A stretch of DNA of 64,000 bases from Deroplatys truncata (GCA_030765065.1 CM060987.1:73418557-73482556), one strand, 5' to 3'; counted from the first letter of the stretch, positions 33,425 through 45,214 are shown. Made by a program: numbers and translations. The notes: a model not told the origin generated them from the letters alone.

Positions 33425-34225
33425 TCAAATGAAAAGGCTAACATCTCGTAAATCTTGTGCTGTACGTATGATTATCCACTAACGTACGTCGGGTTCTTTT
33501 AGCACTAAACCTGTTAGTTTCAATGTGCAGTACGATGTTACTCTAATAATGACTCAACTTCTATTGAGCATGTTGTGCTTTTCAGTCAGCGACCACGAAA
33601 TGCTTGTTGGACGATGAAGGCATTATTTCCAAAGTTAGTGTAGGCCAATAACTACTACATTGTACTGGTCATTTCGCCAAAACACTACACCACTTTTTCG
33701 GTGGGTTTGGACTAAGGATCGTGTAAAGAATCAAAACCGCTACTTCCCCCACCTCCCAGTTCAGGTATGCGGTTTTGGTTACATCCGGAAGCCGGTTCCC
33801 ACACAGACCTACCCTGACCTAGCAACGTTACCCATGTGTCCAACCGCATTACTTCTGCAAAACGGTCTTCGTAAAATGATTAATTACTTCAAAACCCTGG
33901 ATGATGTTACCCAGTTACTACCAAAACTAGGTCAGAAATATGTTACTTTACCAATCTTACAAGTGAAAAACTATTATCCTCATATAGTCTCGTAGCATAA
34001 ACCATGAAATTTGGAAAAACGACTTTTTCTTTTTCGAAATCGGCTGATCATAGAACAAAATGCTATTATACTTTTTTGTCTGTAATACCTCTATGAAGTA
34101 CATATTAGGAGTGTATTAAGTTTCTTTCCAACCAATTCAATTTCCATTGTAAACCTTTATTTAAGAAAGAGAACATTCTGTCTCTATATACTGAAGTGTT
34201 TATTAACGGTGAAATGCGCACTCGT
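33425..34225. other. unassigned, one 111-codon frame
   Basis: A plus-strand frame at 33660-33995 of 111 codons contains a Pro/Tyr-rich stretch (IRKPVPTQTYPDLATLP) but matches no family I know and has no supporting context. The rest is spacer. Confidence 0.3.
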
Positions 34226-34228
34226 GTT

Positions 34229-34502
34229 GTCCTTTGTGACCTCGTGGTACTATGCTAGCCTCTGGTTCCCGAGGTCGCGGATTCCAAACCGGCGGTAGGC
34301 GATGGACCTTTTTAGGGCGCAAAAATCCTTAGCATGGCTTCCTTCGGAAGATAAATAAAGCTGTGGTCCCGTACCGTAGATTCACAGCACGTAAAATAAC
34401 CTGAAGATAAAGAGCGCTCTGTACAAAAACTCCAGTCTTTCACGTCCAATATAGAATGGGACTTAAGAACCATAGCAGTTAAAGAACGTCCATAAATAAA
34501 TA
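34229..34502 (+). repeat. SINE-A copy 5, diverged
   Basis: GTCCTTTGTGACCTCGTGGT head, GGTTCCCGAGGTCGCGGATT, CTTCCTTCGGAAG, AATATAGAATGGGACTTAAG and CCATAAATAAATA. The B box is degenerate and no TSD was seen, so this is among the older copies. Confidence 0.8.
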
Positions 34503-34594
34503 CGGACTGGAATACAGCATTGGTCATGATATATACAATTATAATGCAGGATCCAATTATATCTTAATAAAACCACTAGTAAGATTAACCAACT

Positions 34595-34753
34595 TTTAAT
34601 GCTGTGTCTTTAAAACTCTTCAACAAATTACCTAATAGCGGGCATTACTTCAGTTTACAAGGTAGAGCCACTCTAAGCAGATGGCTGATGGACAACCCAT
34701 TTTATAAATTAGAAGAATTCTATGAACAAATAGTAACAAATATAACGACTTAA
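34595..34753 (+). pseudogene. 3' tail of a non-LTR ORF2
   Basis: A stop-free 52-codon segment reads SLKLFNKLPNSGHYFSLQGR ... LSRWLMDNPFYKLEEFYE, then TAA. The F/LFNKLP and WL..NPFY patterns are typical of the extreme C-terminus of many LINE polyproteins. RT is absent here. It is a 5'-truncated insertion or remnant just upstream of the Penelope-like element. Confidence 0.5.
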
Positions 34754-34804
34754 CTTTAATATTTATTGTACGTCGACTACTAATATATATATAATTTGTA
34801 AACA

Positions 34805-36052
34805 CATAATTTATAAAACTGGTTAGCATCGCTCAACTTACAAGAGAATTATATTCAAGAAATGATTACACTCACAGCCTGCTGTATTAATCAAAGCTAT
34901 TTTACCTTTAATAAGAATTTATACAAGCAAACACATGGCCTAGCAATGGGTAACTCACTATCTCCTCTTCTTGCAGGTCTTTACATGATCTCTTTGGAAA
35001 AAGCAGTCACCACTTCATACCCACATATTTTCAAGATTTGGCACAGATATGTAGATGACATTTTTGCTATATTCCTCAAGATTGTAGAAATGTAGCACTG
35101 GATATTTTGAAGAAACAAGACATACATATCAAATTCACTATGGAAATAGAAACAAATAATGCATTACCTTGTTTGGATGTACTTGCAAAAGAAAAGATAA
35201 TAATATAAAGTTTGGTATTTACAGAAAACCTACATATGTGAATAATTATATAAAAATAATGTTTATATCCCTACTTCACACCAACATGCTGTCTTTAGAA
35301 GTTTGGTTTATAGATTGATTAATGTGCCTTTGCATAAAGAAGACTATGTTACTGAATTAAAATACATTAAGAATGTAGCTATTGAAAATGGCTTCAAACC
35401 GCAGCTGATAAACAATTTAATTGCCAGATATAAAAAGAAACATATCTTACATATAACCAGTACCTTACAGAAGCCGAATAAAAAGGATTTAATATACAAG
35501 AAATTTACATACTATCCAGTGATGTTTAAATATTTTGAAAAATTATTTAGAAAGTTCTATATCCAACTGACACCTCAGAACATATACAGTTGAGAAATAT
35601 GCTGAATACACCTTTGACTAACACAACTGATTATTTAAAAAGGTCAGGTATTTATCAGATTTCATGTCAAGATTGCTAAGGCTCATATAGGTAGAACAAA
35701 AAGAAACTTAAAAATAAGACTAAGTGAACATCAGAGAAATACAAAACTAAAACAAATAGATAAATCAGCAGTTGCCAACCATTTTTGGAACAGTCACCAT
35801 GAAATAGGACAACAGATAAAATGATTAAAACCTATACATATTCCTTCACACTTGGAAATTTGGGAAAATATTTTCATCCATCTCAACATGAAGAATATTT
35901 TGAATTTTGAAATACCGCCTACAGACTACCTGATGCAACTGGTCCAATCAAATTACAAGAGAGAAGAAAGAAAACATGAGTTCCCATTCACTACAGATGG
36001 CTGTAAATCCAAGTCCACAAGTTCCAAACTTATCACAGCAGAGGGTAAATGA
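34805..36052 (+). pseudogene. Penelope-like element: RT and GIY-YIG fragments
   Basis: 34862-35095 encodes YFTFNKNLYKQTHGLAMGNS then LSPLLAGLY and RYVDDIFAIF, the Penelope-type RT core with the YVDD catalytic box. Shifted frames continue: KFTMEIETNNALPCLDVL, IKFGIYRKPTYVNNYI, then a 96-codon frame (35303-35593) for the thumb/linker. Near 35650-35740 SGIYQISCQDC and YIGRTKRNLKIRLSEH give both halves of a GIY-YIG endonuclease, with SAVANHFWNSHHE after it. The GIY-YIG domain downstream of RT identifies an endonuclease-bearing Penelope-like element. At least four frameshifts or stops. Confidence 0.85.
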
Positions 36053-36059
36053 ATCAGCT

Positions 36060-38360
36060 ACTGAATTACTTCTTAGGGGTCAAGGGAGTGAACGTGACTT
36101 CAGTCGGTCAGAGCTGAAGATGAGAGAAACGCGTCTCTCGAAAGCGCTTCTCAGTTAATACCAAGCGCCATTGTGATGTGAATTAATACGTAACAACTCA
36201 CTTCAATTCAAAAAGCGTTTTACTGATCAAATTCCAGAGAAGCTTTCTGTAGGCAATAAATCATTCTTCGTTTGGATTCTTTAATTATCTTTCTTTTGGG
36301 TCTAAGTTTTACTTGGCCAAATGTGTAGTTAAGTCTGTAAGATTCTTTCTTGGTTTATTCACTGGAAGATAGTCTACCCAAAAGTCAATTGAATGGCATT
36401 ACCCTTTATCGTCCTTCTTAAGACCCTCAACGCATTGAATCTGAAGTTGACTTCAATGAAACGCAAGATCCTCTGTGGTATCTTTAGCACTATTGTGGAA
36501 GTAGTCATCCAGGATATGGTTCGAGAAATTAGACTCTCCACTACTGCCTTTGATTTGGTTCTTCCCCACAGCTCAACTTCAGCCATTCTGCAATGTCTTT
36601 GCCATCTTATTCAAGAAACATCCTGTCTTGTTTCACGCTAGAGTGTAGGAATCTTTCTTTCGTTACAGTGTTTGTTCAGGATACCTTCCTGGACCATTTC
36701 TAATTGCAGAGTTACAGGGAGGTATTCGGCAAGAATTCTCAACTGGAAATTCTTCCCAACTAGCCATCTTTTGTAGCTTGGTTAGATGGAGCGTTTCTTC
36801 CTGAAGGTTCCTCGGCATTCTACAGGCTCTTTTCCCAGTTAAACCTTTAGAACCTTTCTTTTCCTTTATTTCATCAGAGCGACGACTCTTCACATATTCC
36901 TCATTCTTCTTTATTGATACTACGACCATGGATGGTGCTTCTTCAGGTTTATGTCCATGCTTTAGTAGCCGCTTTAAGTGTTTTGGCCTGATTTCTGAGA
37001 ATTTATTTTGTTATTTTAATTCGAACTTCCCTAAGGTCTTCTCAATACCTGTTGTCTCAGCCGATGTAGTCTTTCTGGGTTGTCAACACTGGCTCCGACC
37101 TCTTTTCAGGTCTACCAAGTACCTCCAACTGATTGTGTCGATATCTCTGATAAGAATATTCATTTATCCGATCTATAAATTTGACTCATTCCCTTCTGAA
37201 TGTGTCTCAGTAGTGTCCTAATAGCAGCTAGGGATAAGTCGCCTGAAGTTAACCAAGCCTCACTGCAGGAAGGCTAATTGAAATCGGAAAGCGCTGGGTA
37301 TTCGCATATAAAAACCAAGCTTCCCCTTACCACGTAGCCATTGGCATATGTTGTTCCACTTTGGCTTGAGTTTCTTATACTAGCGACTAATCTCACCCTT
37401 GGTCATGCTGATCCATGTTGGCTTGGGCTGAGTTGATGTGGTGAGAAGGGCTATATATCTCCATCCCGTTTGAGTCTGACTGAGATAATGCCTAGCTGTA
37501 GGCAGATTATTCGGATACTTTTGCAGTGCATGATGTGTATGTATCTGAGTAGTCTGGTTCGGGGCCATCTTAATGCTTGCTCGAAATTGCACTGTCACTG
37601 AACATAGGTTCACGGTTAACCGTGATCCACCACACGCAGAAACCAAAATTTATTATTCCTGCTGGTCCGGCCTAAGGTGGAATGTTCAGTAAAGGGACTA
37701 GAATTAAGAATGCAGCTCTGTTTGTTAATTTGCGGAAATGCCTAAGCTTAACACAATTAAAAAACAGATTAAGCATTCTACATTATTTACGATATGTGTT
37801 AAGACATAAGAAAATCACATCTCTTTCTTGCTTTTTTTCTTTCTCCCTCTCTCCAATTTATATATGTCAAATGTCAAATTTTGGTGTTTTGAAGCGAACA
37901 TTTGTGGGATTATTTTCCAGAACTGGAAGTGCTTACAAATTTACATTACTAGAAACAATAGGTTGAATATTGACATAGATTTTAACTACTTTATTACATA
38001 GCTTTCCTTTCAGTTCCGGTATAAGATTAGCAAGAACATAAAATGCTGTAAAAGGACGAGAAAATATTTGAGTATTTGAAAAAGTGCCCCTTTTTACCGC
38101 TGTCATTTCAAGTTGCATTCAGAAATGCTTTGTCATCATCATTCCAATCTTTTAAGGGGAACTCCCAAGGAAATAAAACAAGCGAGTGACAAGTTGTCCT
38201 GGTACAGAAGTAATGCATTATACTGCCAACCCAACAGGTTGTAATCGTAAAATAGAAGAGGAAAGGCTCTTTCCATTCTGCTTTTCCTGATTTTTTTCTT
38301 TCTGGTTATTTCTTCTTTCTTTACGTGGAATATGTAGATTTTTATTTCTTATTTTCTTCC
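36060..38360. other. no recognised gene
   Basis: Several 60-97-codon frames on both strands (36663-36929 minus, Lys/Arg-rich; 36928-37221 plus; 37380-37646 minus) were examined and not assigned. Composition is less AT-rich than the surroundings, so an unrecognised decayed element or low-expression exon is possible. A perfect 16-bp palindrome (TCACGGTTAACCGTGA) lies at 37610-37625. Confidence 0.35.
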
Positions 38361-38361
38361 T

Positions 38362-38367
<6 letters not shown>

Positions 38368-38410
<43 letters not shown>

Positions 38411-38412
38411 CC
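38368..38412. repeat. (CT)n microsatellite
   Basis: A CT dinucleotide tract with one TTTC interruption. Confidence 0.9.
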
Positions 38413-38419
38413 TGTTCAT

Positions 38420-40050
38420 ATAGTGCTTCAAAAATCAATAGTAATAAAAATTAAACAAAGGTAATCATCTTACGTAATCGGTTTAACAGATGCAATATCG
38501 AGATACGATTATCAAAATGTTTCTCTACATCTTTGTACTCCTTTACAAAGCCATATGAACTTTGTACTTCTAACCGCACGAAAGTCAGCATATAGAAAGC
38601 ACGGGGACCTGTGGTACTAGTAAACCTTTCACAACTTCCTCGACGTCCTCCGGCTGCTCGGCGACATTTTTGTGTATCCATCTATCCCTCTTGCTTTTAT
38701 TATTCCAAGTATTTTACTCAGCGAACTAATTTTGGGAAAACCCTTTCTTTATATTTCCGTTGCAGTCTATTTAAATATTTCCCTTGGAATTCTTCTTCCT
38801 TAAGTAGCCATGCTATGATGTAATCTATTCATCCACCATTTCTGTCATTTTTTTCATTCCGCATAATCGATAAATCTCGTATTAAGTAATGCATTTCTAA
38901 TGATAATGACGTTTCTTCTCGTCTGCGACAAACACATGTTTATTTAAGGTGTGATTCTACCCCAGAAAATTTAATTTAGTTTAGATATTTCTCCTTCTAT
39001 TATTCTCTCTTTTATTTCATTATTCAATTTTCCTGTTGATGTCAATTTCGCATACAAATATTTGAGTTGTGTTATTTATTCTTCTATTAATAGATTCGAC
39101 ATTTCCTCCCCTAAATGCATATACCGAGAAAATCACCGAAAACTTACACACCAAATATTTCTGAAATGGAAGGTGCTGTTTGAAGTGTGTTTTTACAGAA
39201 ATGAAATATAACCAAAGGGCTCAAAGTCGTAACCCATTATTGTTGGAATGCATATTTATTTTAGAAATCTGCATTTTTTAAAGTAGAAAACTCCTGTTGA
39301 CATTAACCAAATAAAACTAGAGTAAATTATAATATCGATGGTGTTTGTTTTGGATTTTAGTACAACTAATTTGCGAGCTATCTCAGTTTGCTCCATTCAA
39401 CTGCTGAATTCTGAGACTATGGTATTCTTATGTTTGTTTCCTTTACACCGATTTTACTCCAATTTCCTTGGCAGTTACTTTGTGATAGTTCAAGAAGTAG
39501 GACGTGGTGGAAGACGGTATTTACCAATACTGAAAATAGCCGACGTGTTGGTGATCTATAGATAATGTAGGAAGACATTGTTCTTGTGCTCTGTACGAGA
39601 AAATATATCCGAATAGAGATCACCCATGTCGGCAATACTGACTTTTAACCATATGCTTCCTAGTGAATCATATAAATCGATTTTTTTGGGGGGACCAAGT
39701 CTTGAAATTATTATAGCGATAAATGTGTGGAGTTGGAGTGAGGACGAAACAGGCCATAGACCTAATCCCTGGAATGAAGAAGAATAAACTTACAAGTTGT
39801 GTTTGCTAAGAGTACATCGTGAAGATAATTATGTTGACAATACTTTTCTTGGTTTACTTTTTCTTGGTATAAGTTGTGCCAGCATCCGCGGTTATACAAT
39901 CGGATTATTAGAAAATAATTATAATCATGCCACTGGCCATTATCAATCCTACGTTTTTGAGTTCTAAGAACACTTTATTCATTACGGTAATAATTGATAA
40001 TCGGTTATAATAGTTTCCTAGAAAATAACATACAGCGTGATGATCAAGAT
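38420..40050. other. no recognised feature
   Basis: AT-rich sequence with only short frames (at most 76 codons). Nothing was recognised. Confidence 0.4.
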
Positions 40051-40055
40051 TTTTT

Positions 40056-40884
40056 ACTTTCTCTACTACGTACAGTAAGTAGTGGAAGTATAGCATTCTA
40101 CCCAAAAAATTCGATATCGAGATTTCACCGGAGTACATGATTTGAGACCCCCTGAATAAAAAAAATTTCAGAAAGGTCCGCGCGTGTGTGTGGATGTGAG
40201 TCTGTTCGGATGTGTGTGTCTGTGAACAGCATAACTCAAAAGCGAAAACTTATATAAATACCAAATTTTGTATTTAGATTCAGTACCTTTCAAAAATGCG
40301 ACATGAAGATTTTCAGAAAAATCCTCCCACTCCAGACTACCGTTTACATGGAACATTTTTTGAAAATTTTTATTTTCTTAAAAATGGCTCAAAACGATTT
40401 GGATTAAAATATCATATGCTTAAGATATTTTCATGACAAATAAAATGTATATCTTGAATTTTCTGGGAATGTCTCCAAAAGTCCTCTTCATTATGAATGG
40501 CTTTCGCATAACGAGTAAACGTAATAAATAGACAATTTAATCTACATAGAAAATGAGGAGCTCGTTGAACCACACAGTTGATGTCATATACACTTTTTTT
40601 TCGAATGAACCATTTTCGAGATATTTCTTGTTATTTTTTTGAATTTTCTAATACTTGTACTTTTTCTCAAATGGGAATTCGTTATTCTTGTTTATATCCT
40701 GGATATACATAGAGACTGAAATCCTCCAAATAGCAACCAGCTCTTAAAAGATTTCACTATCGTTTAAAGCTTACCATATTCCCCTTGTACCTACAAGAAA
40801 ATTTGCAATAAGTTACTTTCTGCAAATGTTTATCTCGATTAACATGAAGTAGATGGAGAATAAGCATTTGTAAAAATAGTTTAT
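40056..40884 (+). repeat. ACTT-repeat, copy interrupted near its 3' end
   Basis: Starts ACTTTCTCTACTACGTACAG after T6 and runs through AGCATTCTACCCAAAAAATT, a short TG tract (about 40180-40225) and the later blocks to GTAAAAATAGTTTA. The last ~32 bp of the repeat reappear at 41368-41399, so a ~480-bp segment is inserted. Confidence 0.8.
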
Positions 40885-41253
40885 GCTTGACCATGCCAAA
40901 AGTATTTATAAGATTGCTAGCAGTACTTTAATGGGCCTCATTAAAGTACACCTGTTCGTTAAAGTAATGGTTTTCGACCAATCAGAAGTGGCCTCGTAAC
41001 ATTGTGAAAGCGCAAGTATCGATTATTCTGCGTAGTACGTCTCACAACGCTAGCAACTTTTGACACAGGTGCTACAAGGTCATTGTATTGTAACCATAGA
41101 TAAAGGAATAACGATTGTAACACATCACTCAAACCAGAAACGAATACTTACGAAAACCTTTAATTTAGATACATTGTCGAGCATAAACAGTCCTATGAAA
41201 CCTGACTGTAATGGTGATTATAACGCTTCGCTTCGCTCGCTCGGTTAATGCTG

Positions 41254-41298
<45 letters not shown>

Positions 41299-41367
41299 GG
41301 AAGAAGAATATTGGCGTTTTAATTACTACCATTATAGATCCGTTGCATAATATACTATTATATAACA
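40885..41367. other. insert within ACTT-repeat
   Basis: Contains an 11-bp perfect hairpin (GTACTTTAATG at 40923-40933, CATTAAAGTAC at 40939-40949), the motif CGCTTCGCTTCGCTCGCTCGG at about 41224 and an (AAT)n tract. No target duplication or terminal repeat is evident and no gene was recognised, so its class is unknown. Confidence 0.5.
41254..41298. repeat. (AAT)15 microsatellite
   Basis: An uninterrupted AAT tract. It produces an artefactual poly-Asn frame. Confidence 0.95.
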
Positions 41368-41399
41368 GCAGAGAAAGTTATGTGATTGCAACACATCAC
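41368..41399 (+). repeat. ACTT-repeat 3' terminus (resumed)
   Basis: GCAGAGAAAGTTATGTGATT then GCAACACATCAC and T5 corresponds to the last ~32 bp of the repeat and pairs with the copy that breaks off at 40884. Confidence 0.7.
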
Positions 41400-41404
41400 T
41401 TTTT

Positions 41405-42075
41405 AAATATAAGGTTGCGATCTAAAGTAGTTGTTCTGGTACTTGGCTTACAAAGTGGATTTACCAAGTATTATTGGTTCTTTAAGACTATAGAGATAGG
41501 AAATGTTGCTATGAAAGGAAAGAATTCCCTAAGAGACATATTCGTGATAGAACAGAAGGTAACAAATCCTGCACTGATTGACAGAGCCATGATAATTCTG
41601 TCTCCTCTTCATATAAAATCAGATGTATTCAAAACCTTGGTAAAATAATTTAACAAAGATGGTGATGGATTTGGATATTTACAAGAGATGTTTTGGAAAA
41701 GTAGTGTCGCCAAGATAAAATATGGGTATCCGTGGGTCTACAGATCAGGAAGTCGTTAAAAAGATAAAAAATCAAATAATCTTTAACCACCTGCTTGGAA
41801 TTCTTCTGCAGTAGTAGCTGCTGACTTTTTGCGAAAACTAAAAGCACCCAACTATCATGACCTAGTAGACAATCTTATAGAAAGCTACACAAATTTACTT
41901 TGAAACTACACTTTCTTCACTCGCACTTGATCTTCTTTCCCGCAAATTTGGATTCTGTCAGTGATGAAAGTTCCATAAGAACATTGCCACAACGTTGTTC
42001 CAAGGAAGGCGGGATCCCGATTTTATACCGGGAAACTTCGATTCGTCGTACAAGCGAAATCAAGAAAGGGGTAGT
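41405..42075 (+). pseudogene. relic of a multicopy arthropod protein of unknown function
   Basis: Frames in order: VVVLVLGLQSGFTKYYWF, then SLRDIFVIEQKV..., LSPLHIKSDVFKTLVK, DGDGFGYLQEMF, DFLRKLKAPNYHDLVDNLIE and MKLHFLHSHLIFFPANLDSV plus SDE. I recognise this series from a protein found in very many copies in arthropod assemblies without a named domain, probably TE-encoded. Stops and at least two frameshifts break it here. The identification rests on memory of the motif order. Confidence 0.5.
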
Positions 42076-42099
42076 TTTAAAGTAAGATAAATATTTTAT

Positions 42100-42702
42100 T
42101 ACTAGCATCTATTGCATCAGCATGTCCTTGTATTTGAATCACTTTAATGCTAACACAACAGAAAGCATTTTTTCAATACTCGGGTGTACTTAAAATAAGT
42201 TTAATCTATAGTTAAAATAATTATAAAATTAGCTCATTTCATTGTGCAAGCCGAATAAAATACTAGCTAAAGCTGTGACCCGATAGAGAAATTATGAGTT
42301 ATTTTCGAATTTAGTGCCGAAAATTCTCCTTATGCATATATTTTCATCTCAGATACATAAAAGAAAGCTAATGTTAAATGCCTTTGAAAAACCAAATGCT
42401 CCTCCCGGTATTGCTTGTAGCGGAAGTGAAAATACATTTTTTCTCCAGACTGATAACTTTAAAAATTCACTATAACATCTCTATTAAATGGAAAGAATTA
42501 CTACAGAACAGGACAGAGGATAGGAAATATCCAATAACAAAAAGAAAATCGTAAAATGGAGTTTATATGTTGTTTTAACGTCCATTTTAGTTCAAAAAGA
42601 TTTGAAATGCATAACGAAAGTGGGGTTATGTCATTAATTATAGTACCTTTATAATGTATTTTTGTTTACGGGTAGTTCGAAGTTAGGTATATACAACCTA
42701 AA

Positions 42703-42733
<31 letters not shown>

Positions 42734-42835
42734 ATGTATGTAAATAGTATGTAAATATATTATAATATATAATAATTATTATATCAATATGTACATATTA
42801 ATAATGCTTCTTTCACATTAGCCAGGTGTAGGCAT
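42100..42835. other. no recognised feature
   Basis: AT-rich spacer, including a (TA)n tract at 42702-42730 and AT-rich near-palindromic sequence around 42730-42810. Confidence 0.4.
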
Positions 42836-42854
42836 TAAGTAGGAAAGTTTATTT

Positions 42855-42955
42855 ACACTTGAAAAATTCAATGAAAAGGCGGAGACTCGAATCACGGAAC
42901 TTCAGCTCTCCATGCCGATGCTCTTACCGGTTGAGTAACCATGGCAAAATCCCGT
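42855..42955 (-). repeat. SINE-C copy (tRNA-derived), minus
   Basis: The minus strand begins GCCATGGTTACTCAACCGGT then AAGAGC (A box), has GTGATTCGAGTC (B box) and passes into CATTGAATTTTTCAAG, the tail motif shared with the 44.8- and 62.9-kb copies. The T-stem does not pair, so it is not a functional tRNA. Confidence 0.55.
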
Positions 42956-43289
42956 ATATGCATTAAATCCTCTATCTGATCCAAATATCCTGGTAAACCA
43001 TCAAGAAAATGTCAAATGTCAAATATGAGAGATATTATACATCAAAGGGGATTTGGAATGTTACAAGTGCTTTAGAGGGATTGACTTTTTTAAGTCTGGT
43101 CAACTTCCCAGCTTAGCGACTACAGCTAGTGTGAAGAGACAATCATCAAAACACAATTAACCCTAATAGTGCTAAACTATTGAAAGCATTTGGAACCATA
43201 GCAAGATGTTTTTGAGGTATGAAATCTCTAATATTTAAGTTTGAATTAGATGAAAGTACTTTAATGGGGTTACGCGTATCTCCCCATGA

Positions 43290-43390
43290 AAGCTCAAGCC
43301 GGAAGACCGTAAGAATAGAGAGCCGAAGATTGATAGTTCGAATCCCGGCCGTAGCATTTCATGTTTCAAGTCTGATTCAACTTTGCAGGT
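43290..43390 (+). repeat. tRNA-like SINE fragment
   Basis: GCTCAAGCCGGAAGACCG resembles an A box and AGTTCGAATCCCGGCC contains a near-consensus B box. Downstream GCATTTCATG...CTGATTCAAC is weakly like the SINE-C tail. Not tRNA-foldable throughout. Confidence 0.4.
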
Positions 43391-43399
43391 CATGTATAC

Positions 43400-44255
43400 G
43401 TTTAAACACTACGAACCTTCACAGCGTTTATCTGTATGCTAAATTAATAATCCAATTTTTTTGTTCGGAGCAACCGTCTTCTCCTGCAAAAACAAATAAG
43501 CCATAATTTGTACAAAACATAAGAGGAGGAATTAGTTTGCAATTCTTCCTCTATGAAAGGTAGGTGCATAACTTACTGAAGTACGTTGTAAGTTTTGAAC
43601 AGTAATTTAACCAATTAATAAATCATTGTTCAAAACTTGTAAACTTTTACCACGTGCCCAGCAGATGTGAACGAAACAACACTATGTGATTACTTCATGC
43701 TCGTTTGCACATTCCTTCGCGCATCCGAGTAACTATGAATCTGAACCATGTTGCCACATGTGCTTCGGAAAAAAGAAAACGCTTAGCGTTGAGCATATAA
43801 GTATCATCTATGTATACCAAATGGAAACAAGCATTTCCTTATCAAAAGGAAATACTTATTCCTTAAGCATTTCCTTATAAGCGATGACTGTGAATTGGGC
43901 ACTAAGAATCATATGCCTGACGTATGAACGGAATGGCCTAAAATCTGCCTATAGGTGTGTTTAGATGCTACAGCGACAAAACACGCATCAGAACGACCAA
44001 CAAAACTTCAAGCACAATTATGTTAACTTTTGAACAGTCATCACCCTGATCAAGCTGACAATGAGTGTGATCACAATGCTCTCATCAAGTGCAAGTTGTT
44101 GCTAGAGTAATTTGTGTTTAGCCCCGTTTTTGCCACGTTTATAGATGAGGGAATATACACTATCTTACGCCCTAGTATACTTGCGCTATTGGTTGCCTCA
44201 GAATCACAGGCAACAGCAATCGAAACCGCTGGAGCGTACTGTTGGTGCCTATTAC
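43400..44255. other. no recognised feature
   Basis: Frames of 60-97 codons are unassigned. Nothing else was seen before the next ACTT-repeat. Confidence 0.35.
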
Positions 44256-44783
44256 AATGTGAAAAATCCGATGTGTTACATTCACATAGCTTTCTCTGCA
44301 TCCTGTTCTACATCATGTTAATCAATATGAACGTTTGCTTTGAAATGCTGGCTTTAAAATTTCATACTCTTTGCATGGGCTCGAGAATCAAACAAATGGG
44401 GACTTAGCACTTAAAAGAAATATAAAATATTTAGTCTTTTTTCGAGGATATAAAAATAACGAATTTTTCATGTAAAGGGCAGCTTGGGGAGGTGCACTTT
44501 TTGTGTGGTAAGATTTTGTCCATGTCTTACAATTTACCAATTACACAGCAGTTATTTAGAATAAAAAGGATTTTACGGGTTATTCCAGAAAATTCAGGAT
44601 ATACGCTTTATTTGTCATTAAAATATCTTAAGCATACGGTATTTTAATCAAATCATTATAGCCGTTTTTCAGAAAATAAAAAATTAATGAAAATGTTTCT
44701 ATTTAAACGTTAGTTTGTTATGGGGGAATTTTATTGGAAACTTCGTGTTGCATCCTTGAAAGATGCTGAACTTATATAGCAAG

Positions 44784-44837
44784 GCCATAGCCGGGATTTG
44801 AACCACGGATGCACGTGGTTCAAATCCCGGCTATGGC
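44784..44837. repeat. 24-bp perfect inverted repeat (tRNA T-arm palindrome)
   Basis: The two arms are exact reverse complements over 24 bases separated by 6 bases. Each contains the B-box core (GGTTCAAATCCC). The transcript would form a long hairpin. Confidence 0.95.
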
Positions 44838-44920
44838 ATTGAATTTTTCAGTCGTCTAATTCTACCTTTCCAACCCTGTCCAACACACGGCTTGTGTGAA
44901 AGAACAATTATTTCCATTAA
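44785..44920 (+). repeat. SINE-C copy with fold-back 5' end
   Basis: Flanked by a perfect 9-bp TSD, ATAGCAAGG (44776-44784 and 44921-44929), within the ACTT-repeat. The insert begins with a 24-bp perfect inverted repeat: arm 1 at 44784-44807, 6-base loop GATGCA, arm 2 at 44814-44837 (the forward tRNA T-arm/3' half with GTGGTTCAAATCCCGG). The SINE-C tail (GCATTGAATTTTTCAGTCG) and ~75 bp more follow. The 5' half of the tRNA-like head is replaced by a reverse copy of its 3' half. Confidence 0.8.
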
Positions 44921-45214
44921 ATAGCAAGGGTTGTACTTAACTCTTTTTCGTATTTGAGTTATGCTATTCATTCATTCAGACACATAGGGACTTTCTCTGA
45001 AAATGCTTTTTAGGGTTCAGGGGGCCTCAAAATATGTATTTCCAGGAAATCTCAGCATCGAATGATTGAGTGGAGTAGAGTACTTCATGTACTTACTATA
45101 AGTACGTAACAGAGAACGTAAAATTAAAACTTTAAATGAACAGAAGTGAATATTTTTGAAATGCTTAAAGTTGCTAAAATGTTTAATGCACACGGCATGA
45201 TTTAACAGGATCTG

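Larger units (their letters stand above)
44265..45120 (-). repeat. ACTT-repeat (minus), split by a SINE-C
   Basis: The minus strand starts near 45119 (TTTTACGTTCTCTGTTACG), contains ACATATTTTGAGGCCCCCTG and GAATAGCATAACTCAAATACG, is interrupted at 44776-44929, resumes with TATAAGTTCAGCATC, and ends GTGAATGTAACACATCGGA at 44267. The internal TG tract has almost vanished. Confidence 0.75.

Noticed and set aside
33660-33995. 111-codon plus-strand frame
   Set aside because: No recognisable domain, no promoter or splice context and no second copy in the window; left unassigned.
36663-36929. Lys/Arg-rich 88-codon minus-strand frame as a host exon
   Set aside because: No start context, splice signals or domain; neighbouring frames do not continue it.
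37610-37625. 16-bp perfect palindrome TCACGGTTAACCGTGA
   Set aside because: It could be a binding site, but a single short palindrome in 64 kb has no supporting context.
41211-41648. 145-codon frame with a poly-Asn tract
   Set aside because: The Asn run is the (AAT)15 microsatellite; only the part after 41405 resembles a protein, and that is treated as a TE-like relic.
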